Notes: generated by a model from the letters alone, not told the origin. Shown: positions 17,432-26,576, numbered from the stretch's first letter. The stretch: 64,000 nt of DNA from Flectobacillus sp. BAB-3569 (GCF_002270355.1 NZ_NJFZ01000028.1:1-64000), one strand, 5' to 3'. Program-made: numbers and translations.

Positions 17432-17944
17432 TTATAAAAAAAGCCTCACAAATATTGCGAGGCTAATGTTGACTTTATATAACCTAGTTTTTACGGCTAG
17501 TATCTTATCTGTCTTTTTGGTGACTTTAGCTTTCTTTTTGGCTTTTAGTTTCGAACCTAACAATTGCAATTCTGCAATCTTACGCTCATAACTTGCTACC
17601 AGTAATGCGCTTTCATATTTTTTGTTTTCTAAATCAGCACTCATTTTTTTCATCTGGTCTTCCAGCTCATCAAATTTTTGCCCCATAGCATCTGCTTGCT
17701 TTTTGATGGTGCTTACTTGATTTTCCAACTTAGCAATCTCCACATTTTTGTATTTGATTTGATCTTCTAAGTTGAGCTTGGTTTCCTTCAGTTCTTTAAT
17801 TTCTTTGTGTGCTCGTTCAACACTTACATCAAGACGATCTTTGTCTTGTATGAGCGCTTGGTATTTTTGCTGGCTAACACAAGAAGACAAAAGTCCCCCT
17901 GCTAATGCAGCATAGAGTATTGGTTTAATAACTACTTTGGACAT
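17432..17944 (-). CDS. Coiled-coil lipoprotein, C-terminus uncertain
   Basis: 170 residues from ATG at 17944 (MSKVVIKPILYAALAGG). LLSSC is a lipobox, so the mature protein starts at that cysteine and is anchored in a membrane facing the periplasm. The rest is charged heptad-like coiled coil (about 30-140) and a lysine-rich stretch KLKAKKKAKVTKK. The last codons (SLAIFVRLFL) are encoded by the terminator hairpin itself, which normally lies after a stop. A small indel near 17480-17520 may therefore have moved the stop. It resembles the N-terminal part of coiled-coil OmpA-like lipoproteins, but has no OmpA domain. Function unknown. Confidence 0.75.
   Translation of the reverse strand: MSKVVIKPILYAALAGGLLSSCVSQQKYQALIQDKDRLDVSVERAHKEIKELKETKLNLEDQIKYKNVEIAKLENQVSTIKKQADAMGQKFDELEDQMKKMSADLENKKYESALLVASYERKIAELQLLGSKLKAKKKAKVTKKTDKILAVKTRLYKVNISLAIFVRLFL
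17436..17464 (-). terminator. Terminator overlapping the end of the lipoprotein gene
   Basis: Arms AGCCTC and GAGGCT with an 11-nt loop containing CA/TG pairs and a seven-T run on the minus strand. The annotated stop lies beyond it. Confidence 0.75.
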
Positions 17945-18200
17945 ATGGGCGTTGGTTTTATGGGAATGTGGGCATTGATGAATACTCGATAATCGGTTTC
18001 TTGTAATCATCAATAAAACTCTTGCAGAAATCTAGCGTTTTAACTATTTTTTCGATGCTAGTTTTCTTAAATATAAGTAATTCTAAAAGCTTATTTCAAC
18101 TTTTGTATCTTTCCTATGATAAATTTAAACAATCTAAGAAAAACATTTGTTTTGTATCCTAAAATACTATAAATTAGATAGATACTAAACAGACAAGAAT

Positions 18201-19531
18201 ATGAGAACTACTTTACTAAAAATTGTTCTTGCGCTGTTCATTGTTTTTTTTCTTATGAGCAGCAATTCGCATCCATTCATCATTCTTTCGTGACGTCGCT
18301 TGGCTTTCCTAAGTCACTTTCTCCCACTCGAACAAAGGAAAAGGTTGTGGAAGAAAAATTTGGATTTCAATTTATTAAAAATAGGAAAATTACTAAAATT
18401 CCTTTCGAGCTACAGGCAAATTTAATCATCATCCCATTAAAAATCAATAATTCAGATACCTTACACTTCATTCTCGACACTGGTGTAAGTACTATTCTTA
18501 TCACTGATCCGCTCTGTTTACAAAAACAGCAGTTAAAGCCGATTCGACAAGTAAAAATTGCGGGGGCGGGGGCAGGCGAAAAACTGGAAGCCAGTATTGT
18601 TCTTAATAATACGATTCAGCTTGGTGAAGTGACAGGCTATCACCAAAATTTGGTCATTCTTCAAGAAGATATCCTCAAACTAAGTGAGTTTGTAGGTCGT
18701 CCTATTCATGGTATTATTGGCTATGAGTTATTTGATCGATTTGCTGTAACTATTGATTTCAACCTTCGGGAAATCACTTTACAAAACCCAGAGAGCTACA
18801 AATACAAGCCCTCTAAAGGCGAAAAAATTGCTATCTCTATCGAGGATAAAAAACCTTATCTCAACACACTCGAACTAATTGATAGCACCACCTCTGTTCC
18901 AATAAAGGTAGTATTGGATACAGGGGCAGGACATGCCCTTTCGCTAGATGCCACGGCTAACTCTAAAATTAAACTTCCTCACAAACTTATTAGCGCTCAG
19001 TTGGGAAGAGGTTTGAGTGGTATCATCAACGGGAAATTAGGTCGTATCCAAAAGTTGAAAATCGGAAAATATACATTACAAAACTTAGTTGCTTCCTTTC
19101 CTGATAGTAACTCCTACAAAGTAATTCCTAATGTCATGGTAAATCCTCGTCAAGGAAATATTGGTTGTGAGTTTTTGAGAAGATTCAAAGTAACCTTCAA
19201 CTATCGTGACCAGTACATTGTGTTGAAGGCTTCTAATAAGTTTCTAAAAGAGCCTTTTGAACATAATATGACAGGCATGGAGTTGGCGGCAAAAGGGCAA
19301 AATTATAATGAATATCTTATCGAAAGAATTGAGGCTAATTCTCCTGCTGAAAGTGCAGGTTTGCAAGAAGGGGACAAATTATTGTTCGTGAACAACAAAT
19401 CCTCACACGATATTTCTATAAGTGAATTGTATAAATTATTCCAAAAAGGGGAAGGTAAACCTCTCAATTTTGTAGTCAAAAGAGGTAATGGCTTGTTTGT
19501 AACTACTTTAACTTTAAAACGGGCAATATAA
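18201..19531 (+). pseudogene. Retropepsin-like aspartic protease with PDZ domain, frameshifted in an N-terminal T8 tract
   Basis: The main frame from about 18290 encodes two aspartic-protease half-domains, each with a catalytic D-T-G (FILDTGVSTIL near residue 60 and VLDTGAGHALS near residue 205), and a C-terminal PDZ domain (IEANSPAESAGLQEGDKLLFVNN). Its signal peptide, MRTTLLKIVLALFIVFF, is encoded from ATG at 18201 in another frame. The two join at the T tract around 18244-18251 if one T is added, giving FFSYEQQFASIHHSF before the main frame. Without it only an unexported protein could start (GTG at 18290). Causes could be a sequencing error, pseudogene or slipped-strand phase variation. 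Family members are probably periplasmic peptidases with unknown targets. Confidence 0.8.
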
Positions 19532-19840
19532 ATGAGTGATGAATTGTGAATGATGAGTTATGAGCGTAATCTCATGATTACTAATGTTTTATCTCATTGG
19601 TTCATTCAACTTAATGCGGCACGATTACTGAAGTAACAATGCAAAATAAAATTGTTTTAATGAGCTTTCGGCTATCAGCTTTGGGCACTTGGCTTGATAG
19701 TGTAACGGAATTATTAGTACATTTTAATGCCTACGGTTTGCTATCTATAACGTAATAGTGCAAAATAAAACCAAATGAATTTTAATGATAAAATATTGAT
19801 ATTTAAAACCTTACATCCGTAATTCAGTATTCATACTTAT
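19532..19840. repeat. Intergenic repeat cluster
   Basis: A plus-strand run of GAATTGTGAATGATGAGTTATGAG words follows the protease gene. It is followed by two partial copies of the GTGCAAAATAAAA repeat end (19636 and 19750) and a TTTCGGCTATCAGCTTTGGG word as in the MITE-like elements. No gene is seen. Confidence 0.5.
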
Positions 19841-19880
19841 TTGAGTGAATGAGATAGATAAAAATCACTCATTCACTCAA
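19841..19880 (-). terminator. Terminator of the NarL-like regulator gene
   Basis: Thirteen-base arms TTGAGTGAATGAG and CTCATTCACTCAA with a 14-nt loop, 19 bp past the stop of the regulator. Confidence 0.7.
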
Positions 19881-19898
19881 TTTCAACTCACTCAACAG

Positions 19899-20546
19899 TT
19901 ATTGTATTGCCATTTTCACTAAATCAGCAGTATTTTTTGCTTTAGTTTTCTTCATCATATTCGCACGGTGATTGTCGACTGTACGAATGCTCAAAAACAG
20001 CTTATCTGCAATTTCACGGCTATTATATCCTTGTACGATAAGGTCAAGAATTTGACGCTCTTTAGGCGTAATTTTCTGAAAAATAGGCTTGCTTTCAGTA
20101 GGTGCACCCCCTGAGAGATTTTTTGCCAATAATTCATCAATAATGACTTCTGATATTTCGGGTGGGAAATACTTACGTCCTTCTGAGACAACGGTCAAAG
20201 CACGTAGTAATTCGTCTTTGCCTGTATCTTTTAGCAAATATCCACTTGCGCCATTCTCGACAGAATTGATAATATACTCACGATTATTATGCATCGAAAA
20301 GATTAAAATCTTTACCGATGGATATTCCTGAGAAATAACTGCAGCAGCTTCGATACCTGTCATTTTAGGCATAGTAAGATCAAGAATGACCACGTCGGGC
20401 ATCAAGATTTTTACTTTATCGATTGCTTCAGCGCCATCGGCAGCTTCGCCAATTACGAGTATACCCTCTTCGTCCTCAAGGAGCATTTTCATGCCTTTAC
20501 GTACCACATCGTGATCGTCGGCCAATAATACTTTTATAGGATTCAT
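19899..20546 (-). CDS. NarL/LuxR-type response regulator
   Basis: 215 residues. The receiver domain has D10-D11, phosphoacceptor D55 in DVVILDLTMP, T/S switch in IFSMH and the lysine in YLLKDTG. The C-terminal LuxR-type HTH is LTPKERQ-like (ITPKERQILDLIVQGYNSREIADKLFLSIRTVDNHRANMMKK). Its start overlaps the stop of the upstream sensor kinase by 4 bp (ATGA type), so the two are translationally coupled. With the NarX-like sensor and the nitrate genes next door it is probably the nitrate/nitrite-responsive activator of this island, by analogy with NarL/NarP; direct targets are inferred, not shown. Confidence 0.9.
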   Translation of the reverse strand: MNPIKVLLADDHDVVRKGMKMLLEDEEGILVIGEAADGAEAIDKVKILMPDVVILDLTMPKMTGIEAAAVISQEYPSVKILIFSMHNNREYIINSVENGASGYLLKDTGKDELLRALTVVSEGRKYFPPEISEVIIDELLAKNLSGGAPTESKPIFQKITPKERQILDLIVQGYNSREIADKLFLSIRTVDNHRANMMKKTKAKNTADLVKMAIQ

Positions 20547-22081
20547 ATCGTCGTTGTCTGTTGAGTTAATGTTTTTTTCTTTGAAATAGTGGATGACTTC
20601 TTTTTATTCGATAAAGGAATGACCACCTGAATGGCGGTACCTTTTCCAATTCCTGACTGTATTTTGAATTGTCCGTTCAATAAATTACTTCGAGTTTGCA
20701 TGTTTTTCAGCCCGTTTCCGCCGAGTCCTTTCTTGCTTAATCCCAGCTCGAAACCTTTGCCATTATCAATAATATGCATAAGGATTTTTTGATTGGTTTC
20801 TTCAAGATGAACACTGATCAAACTCGCTTCCGCATATTTGATGGCATTATGTAGGGCTTCTTGAGCAACACGGTAAAGGGTAGTTTCTATATTTTCAGGT
20901 AAACGTTTTTGAATATTATCATGAAAATCAATAGCCACCCCTGACATTTTGGATGTTTGCTCGGTCAAAATCCTTACCGCAGGTCCGAGTCCATAGTCAC
21001 TCAGCACAGAAGGCGCCAAATTGAATGAAACAGTACGAGTAGCTTCAATTGTTTCTTGAATCAATTTTTGTAACTCCTCAAAAGACTTTTCTTGCTTGTC
21101 GTTAGTAAATGGCGTACTGCGCACTCTTTCTCCAAGCAGTCGTAAGCCAGTTAGCATCTGTCCAATCCCATCGTGTAGTTCACGAGCAAGACGCTTGCGC
21201 TCTAGCTCCTGCCCCTCCATTAAGGAGGCCGAACGTACTTTTTCTTCTGCTAGTTGTAATTTATATTTCTCCTCAGTAGCCTGAACAAGCGCCGCTTGGG
21301 TTGTTACAAGCATATCGTTGGAGTCTCGCAATTCTGTTTCTGAGTCAGTCAGTTTTTTGATAACCACTCTGATATAATTGGCTATCGGTCTGAATATTAA
21401 GAGTCCTTCAAGTACCAATACCACAAATAATAACACAAACAGGATCAACTCAATACGCTTAATAGTGTCTACTCGCTGGCTGGCTTCTTTATCGTATTGG
21501 AAAACGATTTTATCCATCATTTTCAAGAAATTACGCTCATTACTCAAAATCTGCTTGAGTGAAGCCTGAAGCGTATCTGCCTGATTCTTTACAGGGTTCT
21601 CGATTACCTGACTGATAGTCTTGGCATTGGAGAGCATAATCGTAAAAACGGGATTAATCTCTTCAAACAAACTATCAATCTTTGCACTATTACGAACCGT
21701 GTAGGTTTGTTCGGGGGTATCTAACTCCCCACCTTTCAAACCTTTGTGACACCCCTCCCATAACCGTATGATATCCTTGATATCTTGGCTGTAATGTTCG
21801 GCATCAGCAGGAAAAATATCAGGGCGACAAAGCAAAATCGACGTTTTACATAATCGCTGGCTGAGCATTCTTTGTCTCCCTGCAATGTTAATTACATGAG
21901 AATCATCTAGTAATTGGTGTAGAAACAATTGAATAACCAATTGTCCTGACATAGACAAAGCGGCAACCGTTGTAAGTGCAATCACATACAAGCGGGTCAA
22001 TCGTTGAAAAACTTGGGTATCTAAAGGCCTCATAACCTGAAATATACCAATTTTTCGAAATAAATCGCTAAGTCGTTTCAA
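20543..22081 (-). CDS. NarX-like nitrate/nitrite sensor histidine kinase
   Basis: 512 residues. Two membrane helices (about 32-55 and 210-230) enclose a periplasmic four-helix PilJ/NarX-type domain. Just after helix 1 is VINIAGRQRMLSQRLCK, which matches the nitrate-binding P-box of NarX/NarQ, including the arginine before M. After helix 2 comes a coiled region, a HisKA_3 domain (ELERKRLARELHDGIGQMLTGLR, phosphoacceptor H in ELHDG) and a HATPase (HIIDNGKGF, GGNGLKNMQTR). This is the NarX/LiaS class of kinases. It is coupled to the NarL-like regulator and adjoins nirDB, so nitrate is the likely ligand. No S-helix/GAF module as in NarX is evident. Confidence 0.88.
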   Translation of the reverse strand: MKRLSDLFRKIGIFQVMRPLDTQVFQRLTRLYVIALTTVAALSMSGQLVIQLFLHQLLDDSHVINIAGRQRMLSQRLCKTSILLCRPDIFPADAEHYSQDIKDIIRLWEGCHKGLKGGELDTPEQTYTVRNSAKIDSLFEEINPVFTIMLSNAKTISQVIENPVKNQADTLQASLKQILSNERNFLKMMDKIVFQYDKEASQRVDTIKRIELILFVLLFVVLVLEGLLIFRPIANYIRVVIKKLTDSETELRDSNDMLVTTQAALVQATEEKYKLQLAEEKVRSASLMEGQELERKRLARELHDGIGQMLTGLRLLGERVRSTPFTNDKQEKSFEELQKLIQETIEATRTVSFNLAPSVLSDYGLGPAVRILTEQTSKMSGVAIDFHDNIQKRLPENIETTLYRVAQEALHNAIKYAEASLISVHLEETNQKILMHIIDNGKGFELGLSKKGLGGNGLKNMQTRSNLLNGQFKIQSGIGKGTAIQVVIPLSNKKKSSTISKKKTLTQQTTTI

Positions 22082-22136
22082 GTAATTTATTGGTTATCAA
22101 ATTGTTTCAAAAAAATCTTAAAAGTATAATATTTTG

Positions 22137-22182
22137 CTTTGGACTTGCCCTAAAACAAGGAGGTAAAAACAAGTCCAAAGCG
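22137..22182 (-). terminator. nirD terminator
   Basis: Twelve-base arms GCTTTGGACTTG and CAAGTCCAAAGC with a 22-nt loop, 12 bp after the nirD stop. It separates nirBD from the sensor operon on the same strand. Confidence 0.75.
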
Positions 22183-22193
22183 ATATTGGCTCG

Positions 22194-22550
22194 TTATAAT
22201 CCCACGTAAACCATTCCGTTTTCTACTTTAACAGGATAGGTTTGAATCTGGTAATCATCGCCTGAAAGACAAGCTCCTGTTTTTAAGGAAAAAGTCTTTT
22301 TATGAAAAGGGCAAGCCACTTTAGGTTCTTGTTCTTCGCCCGTCGAGCCAATCATACCTCTCGAAAGAGCCATTTGTTGGCGGTGTGGACAAAGATTTTG
22401 AGTGGCAAACCACTCACCTCTTCTTTTGAAATTATAAATAGCGATTTGTTCTCCTTCGATTAGAGCACAAGCTCCGCCATTTTCGGGTATGTCGACTTCT
22501 GAACATGCCAAATGCCAAACAAGGGTATCTTCTGCTAATATATTGCTCAT
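22194..22550 (-). CDS. nirD: Nitrite reductase small subunit, Rieske protein
   Basis: 118 residues. It has the NirD fold with an intact Rieske [2Fe-2S] site: C-x-H in NLCPHRQ and C-x2-H in ACPFHKKTF. Enterobacterial NirD lacks these ligands, so this version probably carries a cluster. The C-terminus QIQTYPVKVENGMVYVGL is typical. It partners NirB in the cytoplasmic NADH-dependent reduction of nitrite to ammonium. It lies 61 bp after nirB, with a small stem-loop between them, and is followed by a terminator. Confidence 0.93.
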   Translation of the reverse strand: MSNILAEDTLVWHLACSEVDIPENGGACALIEGEQIAIYNFKRRGEWFATQNLCPHRQQMALSRGMIGSTGEEQEPKVACPFHKKTFSLKTGACLSGDDYQIQTYPVKVENGMVYVGL

Positions 22551-22574
22551 GGTATTTGCTTTTTAAGAAATTGG

Positions 22575-22594
22575 GGCAATAGCAATCTATTGCC
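22575..22594 (-). promoter_or_regulatory. nirB-nirD intercistronic stem-loop
   Basis: Perfect 8-bp stem (GGCAATAG/CTATTGCC) with a 4-nt loop, 17 bp past the nirB stop. There is no T tract, so it is more likely an mRNA-processing or stability element than a terminator. Confidence 0.5.
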
Positions 22595-22611
22595 TTCAAT
22601 CAGTTGAATCA

Positions 22612-25122
22612 TTATTTTACCCACTCTGCGGCCTTTATTTGATCACGCATTGGCTCGAATTTGACATTCGGATCTTTTAGGTGTGGCGCATTGACAAAGT
22701 GTGTAAAGCGTTTGCGAAGTTCAGGGTTTGTTACTACCTCTTTCCATTCACAACGATATGCCTCCACGAGCATATTCATTTCATCTTCAAACTGCTTATT
22801 TAAGCCTAATACATCATCGATTACTACTGCTTTGAGGTAGTCTATTCCACCATCGAGTTTATTGAGCCATGTGGCAGTACGAGTCAAAGGTTCTGCCGTT
22901 TTGATATAAAACATCAAGAAACGGTCGATGTACTTGAGACAAGTTTCTGAGTCGATGTCGCTGGCCAACAATAAAGCGTGTTGAGGCTTTACGCCGCCAT
23001 TGCCACATACATATAAGTTCCATCCTTTTTCGGTGGCGATAATCCCAAAGTCTTTCGATTGCGCTTCGGCACACTCACGCGTACAGCCCGAAACAGCCGA
23101 TTTGAACTTATGAGGCGCTCTCAGTCCACGGTATCGCTCTTCGATTTCGATAGCAAAAGATACAGAATCATGCAAGCCAAAACGACACCAAGTTGAGCCT
23201 ACACAAGATTTTACGGTACGTAATGCCTTGCCATAAGCGTGTCCTGATTCAAATCCCGCATTGACTAATTCTTCCCAAATAGCAGGTAAGTCAGATACGT
23301 GTGCACCAAAAAGGTCGATACGCTGACCCCCTGTGATTTTGGTGTATAATCCATATTTCTGAGCAACTTGTCCAATTACAATCAATTTCTCGGGTGTAAT
23401 TTCTCCGCCTGGGATTCGAGGCACAACCGAATAAGTACCATTTTTCTGGATATTCGCTAAATAACGGTCGTTCGAGTCTTGAACGGTGTCATTGCCTTTT
23501 ACCAAAATCATTTCGTTCCATAAACTTGCCAAGATAGAAGCTACGGCAGGCTTACAAGTTTCGCAACCATCGCCATGACCCAAACCGTCCAAAGCCTCTT
23601 CGTAAGTCCTATATCCTTTGATTTTGACAAGGTCAAAAAGCTCTTGGCGTGTGTAATCAAAGTGTTCGCAAATGATATTGCGGATATACACCCCTTGGCT
23701 TTTCATGGTTTCGTTGATAAGGTCTTTGATCATCGGAACACAACCTCCACAACCAGTACCAGCTTTGGTGCATTTTTTAATAGCGTCAAGGGTATTATTT
23801 CCTGCCAAAACTTCCCCACAAATTTGTCCTTTCGAGATAGCTTCACATGAACAAATTGAAGCATCATCTGGCAAAGCCATTACGCCAGCACCTGATTCTT
23901 CTTTACCTCCACGAGCACCTAACATCAAATCCTCTGGGTCGGGAGGAAGAATCGTTTGATTTTTGACATTTTGCAAAAGCATATTGTATTGCTCTGCATC
24001 GCCAATCAAAATCCCTCCGAGCAAGTATTTGCCATCGTTGGAAATATTGATTCTTTTATAAACTCCTTTGGCAGAGTTTTCGTAAACGATAGTCTGGCAA
24101 TTAGGTTCTTGAATAAAAGCATCCCCAAAACTTGCTACATCTACCCCAATCAACTTGAGTTTGGTAGACATATCAAATGGTTTGAATGACTTGTCCTTAT
24201 CCTTCACCAATTGATTTACGACTACATCTGCCATTTCATAGCCTGGCGCTACCAAGCCATATATCATGTGGTGTGCTAAAGCACATTCGCCAATAGCATA
24301 TATATTTGAATCGGAGGTTTGCAAATAATCATTTACAATCACTCCTCCGCGTACACCCACTTCTAATCCTGCGATACGCGCCACTTCGTCACGAGGTTTG
24401 ATACCTGCCGAAATCACTAACATATCTACTTCCAACTCTACTCCATCGGCAAAAAGCATCGAAGAGATAGCCCCATTGCCACGAATTTCTTGGGTATTCT
24501 TATTCAAATGAATCTTCAAGCCCAATTCTTCCAACTTAGTCTGAAGCATTTTTGAGCCTGCATCATCTACTTGGCGAGGCATCAGCCTTGGCGCAAATTC
24601 GATTACATGCGTTTCTTCTAATCCTAGGTCGAGCAATGCCTTTGCTGCTTCAAGCCCTAACAAACCTCCACCGATCACTGCACCTTTTTTCGCTTTTTTA
24701 GCATGATGTTGCATCATGTCCAAATCTTCGATAGTGCGATAAACAAACACGCCGTCTTTTTCAACGCCAGGAATCGGAGGCACAAAGGCAGCCGAACCCG
24801 TAGCTAACACTAAATAATCATACGACTCGACCAAACCATGGTGCGAGCGAACCGTCTTGGCATCTCTATCGATGTCCACGATTGGGTCAGAAAGGTGAAG
24901 GGTAATGCCATTTTCGGCATACCAACTTGCAGGAGCCATTGTCAGGTCTTCGACTGTTTTACCAGCGAAATACGACGACAAGTGAACACGGTCGTAAGCT
25001 GGACGAATTTCTTCGCCAAATACAACCAAATCAAACTCCTGAGCGGTGTCTTTTGCAATAAGCTTTTCACAAAACTTATACCCCACCATGCCGTTCCCCA
25101 CTACGACAATTTTCTTTTTCAT
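22612..25122 (-). CDS. nirB: NAD(P)H-dependent nitrite reductase large subunit
   Basis: 836 residues, the usual length. In order: FAD/NAD(P)H flavoprotein domain (VVVGNGMVGYKFCEKL; second Rossmann GAVIGGGLLGLEAAKAL), a BFD-like [2Fe-2S] domain at about 420-475 (SICSCEAIS, GTGCGGCVP), a second C-x2-C element (GDGCETCKPA), then the ferredoxin-like halves and the sirohaem/[4Fe-4S] site formed by C-x5-C (SCVGSTWC) and C-x3-C (GCTRECAEAQ). All ligands are present. It reduces nitrite to ammonium in the cytoplasm using sirohaem. It is first in the nirBD operon and divergent from cobA, which makes the sirohaem precursor. Confidence 0.96.
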   Translation of the reverse strand: MKKKIVVVGNGMVGYKFCEKLIAKDTAQEFDLVVFGEEIRPAYDRVHLSSYFAGKTVEDLTMAPASWYAENGITLHLSDPIVDIDRDAKTVRSHHGLVESYDYLVLATGSAAFVPPIPGVEKDGVFVYRTIEDLDMMQHHAKKAKKGAVIGGGLLGLEAAKALLDLGLEETHVIEFAPRLMPRQVDDAGSKMLQTKLEELGLKIHLNKNTQEIRGNGAISSMLFADGVELEVDMLVISAGIKPRDEVARIAGLEVGVRGGVIVNDYLQTSDSNIYAIGECALAHHMIYGLVAPGYEMADVVVNQLVKDKDKSFKPFDMSTKLKLIGVDVASFGDAFIQEPNCQTIVYENSAKGVYKRINISNDGKYLLGGILIGDAEQYNMLLQNVKNQTILPPDPEDLMLGARGGKEESGAGVMALPDDASICSCEAISKGQICGEVLAGNNTLDAIKKCTKAGTGCGGCVPMIKDLINETMKSQGVYIRNIICEHFDYTRQELFDLVKIKGYRTYEEALDGLGHGDGCETCKPAVASILASLWNEMILVKGNDTVQDSNDRYLANIQKNGTYSVVPRIPGGEITPEKLIVIGQVAQKYGLYTKITGGQRIDLFGAHVSDLPAIWEELVNAGFESGHAYGKALRTVKSCVGSTWCRFGLHDSVSFAIEIEERYRGLRAPHKFKSAVSGCTRECAEAQSKDFGIIATEKGWNLYVCGNGGVKPQHALLLASDIDSETCLKYIDRFLMFYIKTAEPLTRTATWLNKLDGGIDYLKAVVIDDVLGLNKQFEDEMNMLVEAYRCEWKEVVTNPELRKRFTHFVNAPHLKDPNVKFEPMRDQIKAAEWVK

Positions 25123-25407
25123 TTGATGGTTATTTATAGGATGATAAATGCTTGATTACTGATTTGTACAGATACCCTTTTTTTGTATTAAGTATCTTTA
25201 CTCTATTTAAGCCGTTGTGAAGTTTGTATAAAAAAAAGTTAAGTAATTTTGCTTAACTAGTAATAAATACTCAGTTTAAGTATGGCAAATAGAGAATGTG
25301 CAATTAGTTATTTATCACTACAAATACTAAATGAAAAACTGCTATCAATTGTATTAATTCTATAACAAATTTATTCAATTTTTCCCACATCTCCTTTGTT
25401 TGTGTAT

Positions 25408-25440
25408 CAAATTTAAACCTATTTTTATTGATTTTGCAAA
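25408..25440 (-). promoter_or_regulatory. Probable nirB promoter
   Basis: On the minus strand TTTG (25440-25437), a 21-nt spacer and TAAATTTG (25415-25408) match the Bacteroidota TTTG/TAnnTTTG pattern exactly. It implies a leader of roughly 280 nt before nirB, which is long. Confidence 0.4.
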
Positions 25441-25475
25441 TTTTTTCAAAAAAATACCTAAAATTTCAACTTAAA

Positions 25476-25507
25476 TTTTGGATTTAAACATTTTTATAGC
25501 ATTTTTG
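25476..25507 (+). promoter_or_regulatory. Probable cobA promoter
   Basis: TTTTG (25476-25480), a 19-nt spacer, then CATTTTTG (25500-25507), one base off TAnnTTTG. It ends 60 nt before cobA. Confidence 0.4.
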
Positions 25508-25567
25508 TATCGAAATCATAACTGAGTAGTTTCAATCATAAGCAAAAATATCAAAAAAGAGCAGAAT

Positions 25568-26335
25568 ATGAATATTCCAAGAATAAGTTTGATTGGAGCT
25601 GGCCCAGGTGATATAGAGTTAATTACTCTAAAAGGTATCAAAGCAATAGAGTCAGCAGACGTTATTCTATATGATGCCTTAGCAAATGAAGAACTTTTGG
25701 CATATGCCAAGCCCGAAGCGATAAAAGTATATGTGGGAAAACGCTTAGGTAAATATGTTTATACGCAAGAACAAATCAATTATCAGTTAGTACAATTGGC
25801 TCTTGATTATGGGCATGTAGTAAGGCTCAAAGGTGGTGATCCTTTTGTATTTGGAAGAGGCTTTGAAGAAATAGAATATGTTCGTTCATTTAATATTCCT
25901 TGTGAAGTTATTTCGGGTGTTACTTCTGCCATTGCGGCGCCAGCTTCAGTAGGAATTCCAGTTACAACGAGAGGATATGCTGAAAGCTTTTGGGTAATTA
26001 CGGGTACTACCAAAACAGGTGAGCTTTCAAATGACCTAAGGCTAGCCGCTCAATCAACAGCAACTGTGATTGTTTTGATGGGGATGAGTAAACTAGACCA
26101 GATTTGTGAGATTTTTACAGAATATCAAAAACAAGAAACACCAGTAGCAATTGTTCAAAACGGCACCCGTGACAACGCCAAGCACCTAGTCGGAACAATT
26201 GAAGATATTGGAGCAAAAGTAAAAACACAAAAACTGAGCAATCCAGCGGTGATTGTTATTGGAGAAGTGGTAAGTCTTCATCCAGAATATATAGAAACTT
26301 ACCTAAAAGAAGAAATTAGAACGATGCGTGGTTGA
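25568..26335 (+). CDS. cobA: Uroporphyrinogen-III C-methyltransferase
   Basis: 255 residues, a stand-alone SUMT. The signatures are SLIGAGPGDIELITLKG at the N-terminus, the YDALAN segment, VRLKGGDPFVFGRGFEE (SAM-binding loop) and GVTSAIAAPASVGIPVTTRG. It methylates uroporphyrinogen III twice to give precorrin-2, the first step to sirohaem. The oxidase/ferrochelatase that finishes sirohaem is not fused here and is not in the window. Its place next to nirB fits the sirohaem demand of NirB. Confidence 0.95.
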   Translation: MNIPRISLIGAGPGDIELITLKGIKAIESADVILYDALANEELLAYAKPEAIKVYVGKRLGKYVYTQEQINYQLVQLALDYGHVVRLKGGDPFVFGRGFEEIEYVRSFNIPCEVISGVTSAIAAPASVGIPVTTRGYAESFWVITGTTKTGELSNDLRLAAQSTATVIVLMGMSKLDQICEIFTEYQKQETPVAIVQNGTRDNAKHLVGTIEDIGAKVKTQKLSNPAVIVIGEVVSLHPEYIETYLKEEIRTMRG

Positions 26336-26483
26336 GGTCATTTTATTAGAACGTAATCAAACACTATATAAAACAAAAAGAGGTTTCAACGATATTTCAG
26401 CGAAACCGTTCCACTAATTACCTTGATAAATTAGACTACTTCATTTTTCATCAACACTCTCAAAATTAGATAATCTTATATCC

Positions 26484-26536
26484 TGCCCGCTTTCTGGGCA
26501 CTTTAGTTCTTTATTTCCCTTCAACGGTTTGTTGAA
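26484..26536 (+). promoter_or_regulatory. Upstream hairpins of the narK leader
   Basis: Two small stem-loops, TGCCC/GGGCA (26484-26500) and TTCAAC/GTTGAA (26520-26536), precede the two TGGGGG hairpins. They may be part of one folded 5' leader. Confidence 0.4.
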
Positions 26537-26537
26537 A

Positions 26538-26569
26538 ATGGTCATTCGTGGGGGCGAATGTAAAACCAT
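26538..26569 (+). promoter_or_regulatory. TGGGGG-loop RNA hairpin 1, narK leader
   Basis: A 6-bp stem CATTCG/CGAATG (26543-26548 and 26555-26560) closes a TGGGGG hexaloop (26549-26554). A lower stem ATGGT/ACCAT (26538-26542 and 26565-26569) extends it across a 4-nt bulge. The same loop recurs in hairpin 2 and upstream of the porin and nrtA. Confidence 0.75.
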
Positions 26570-26576
26570 CTGTATT

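Larger units (their letters stand above)
25123..25567. other. Divergent nirB-cobA control region, 445 bp
   Basis: An AT-rich gap between divergent genes. It contains a good minus-strand promoter (25408-25440) and a near-consensus plus-strand promoter (25476-25507), back to back. No TGGGGG-loop hairpin is found here, unlike the leaders of narK, the porin and nrtA. Confidence 0.6.

Noticed and set aside
24838-25155. 105-codon plus-strand frame opposite the start of nirB
   Set aside because: It is antisense to the conserved FAD-binding region and has no family features.
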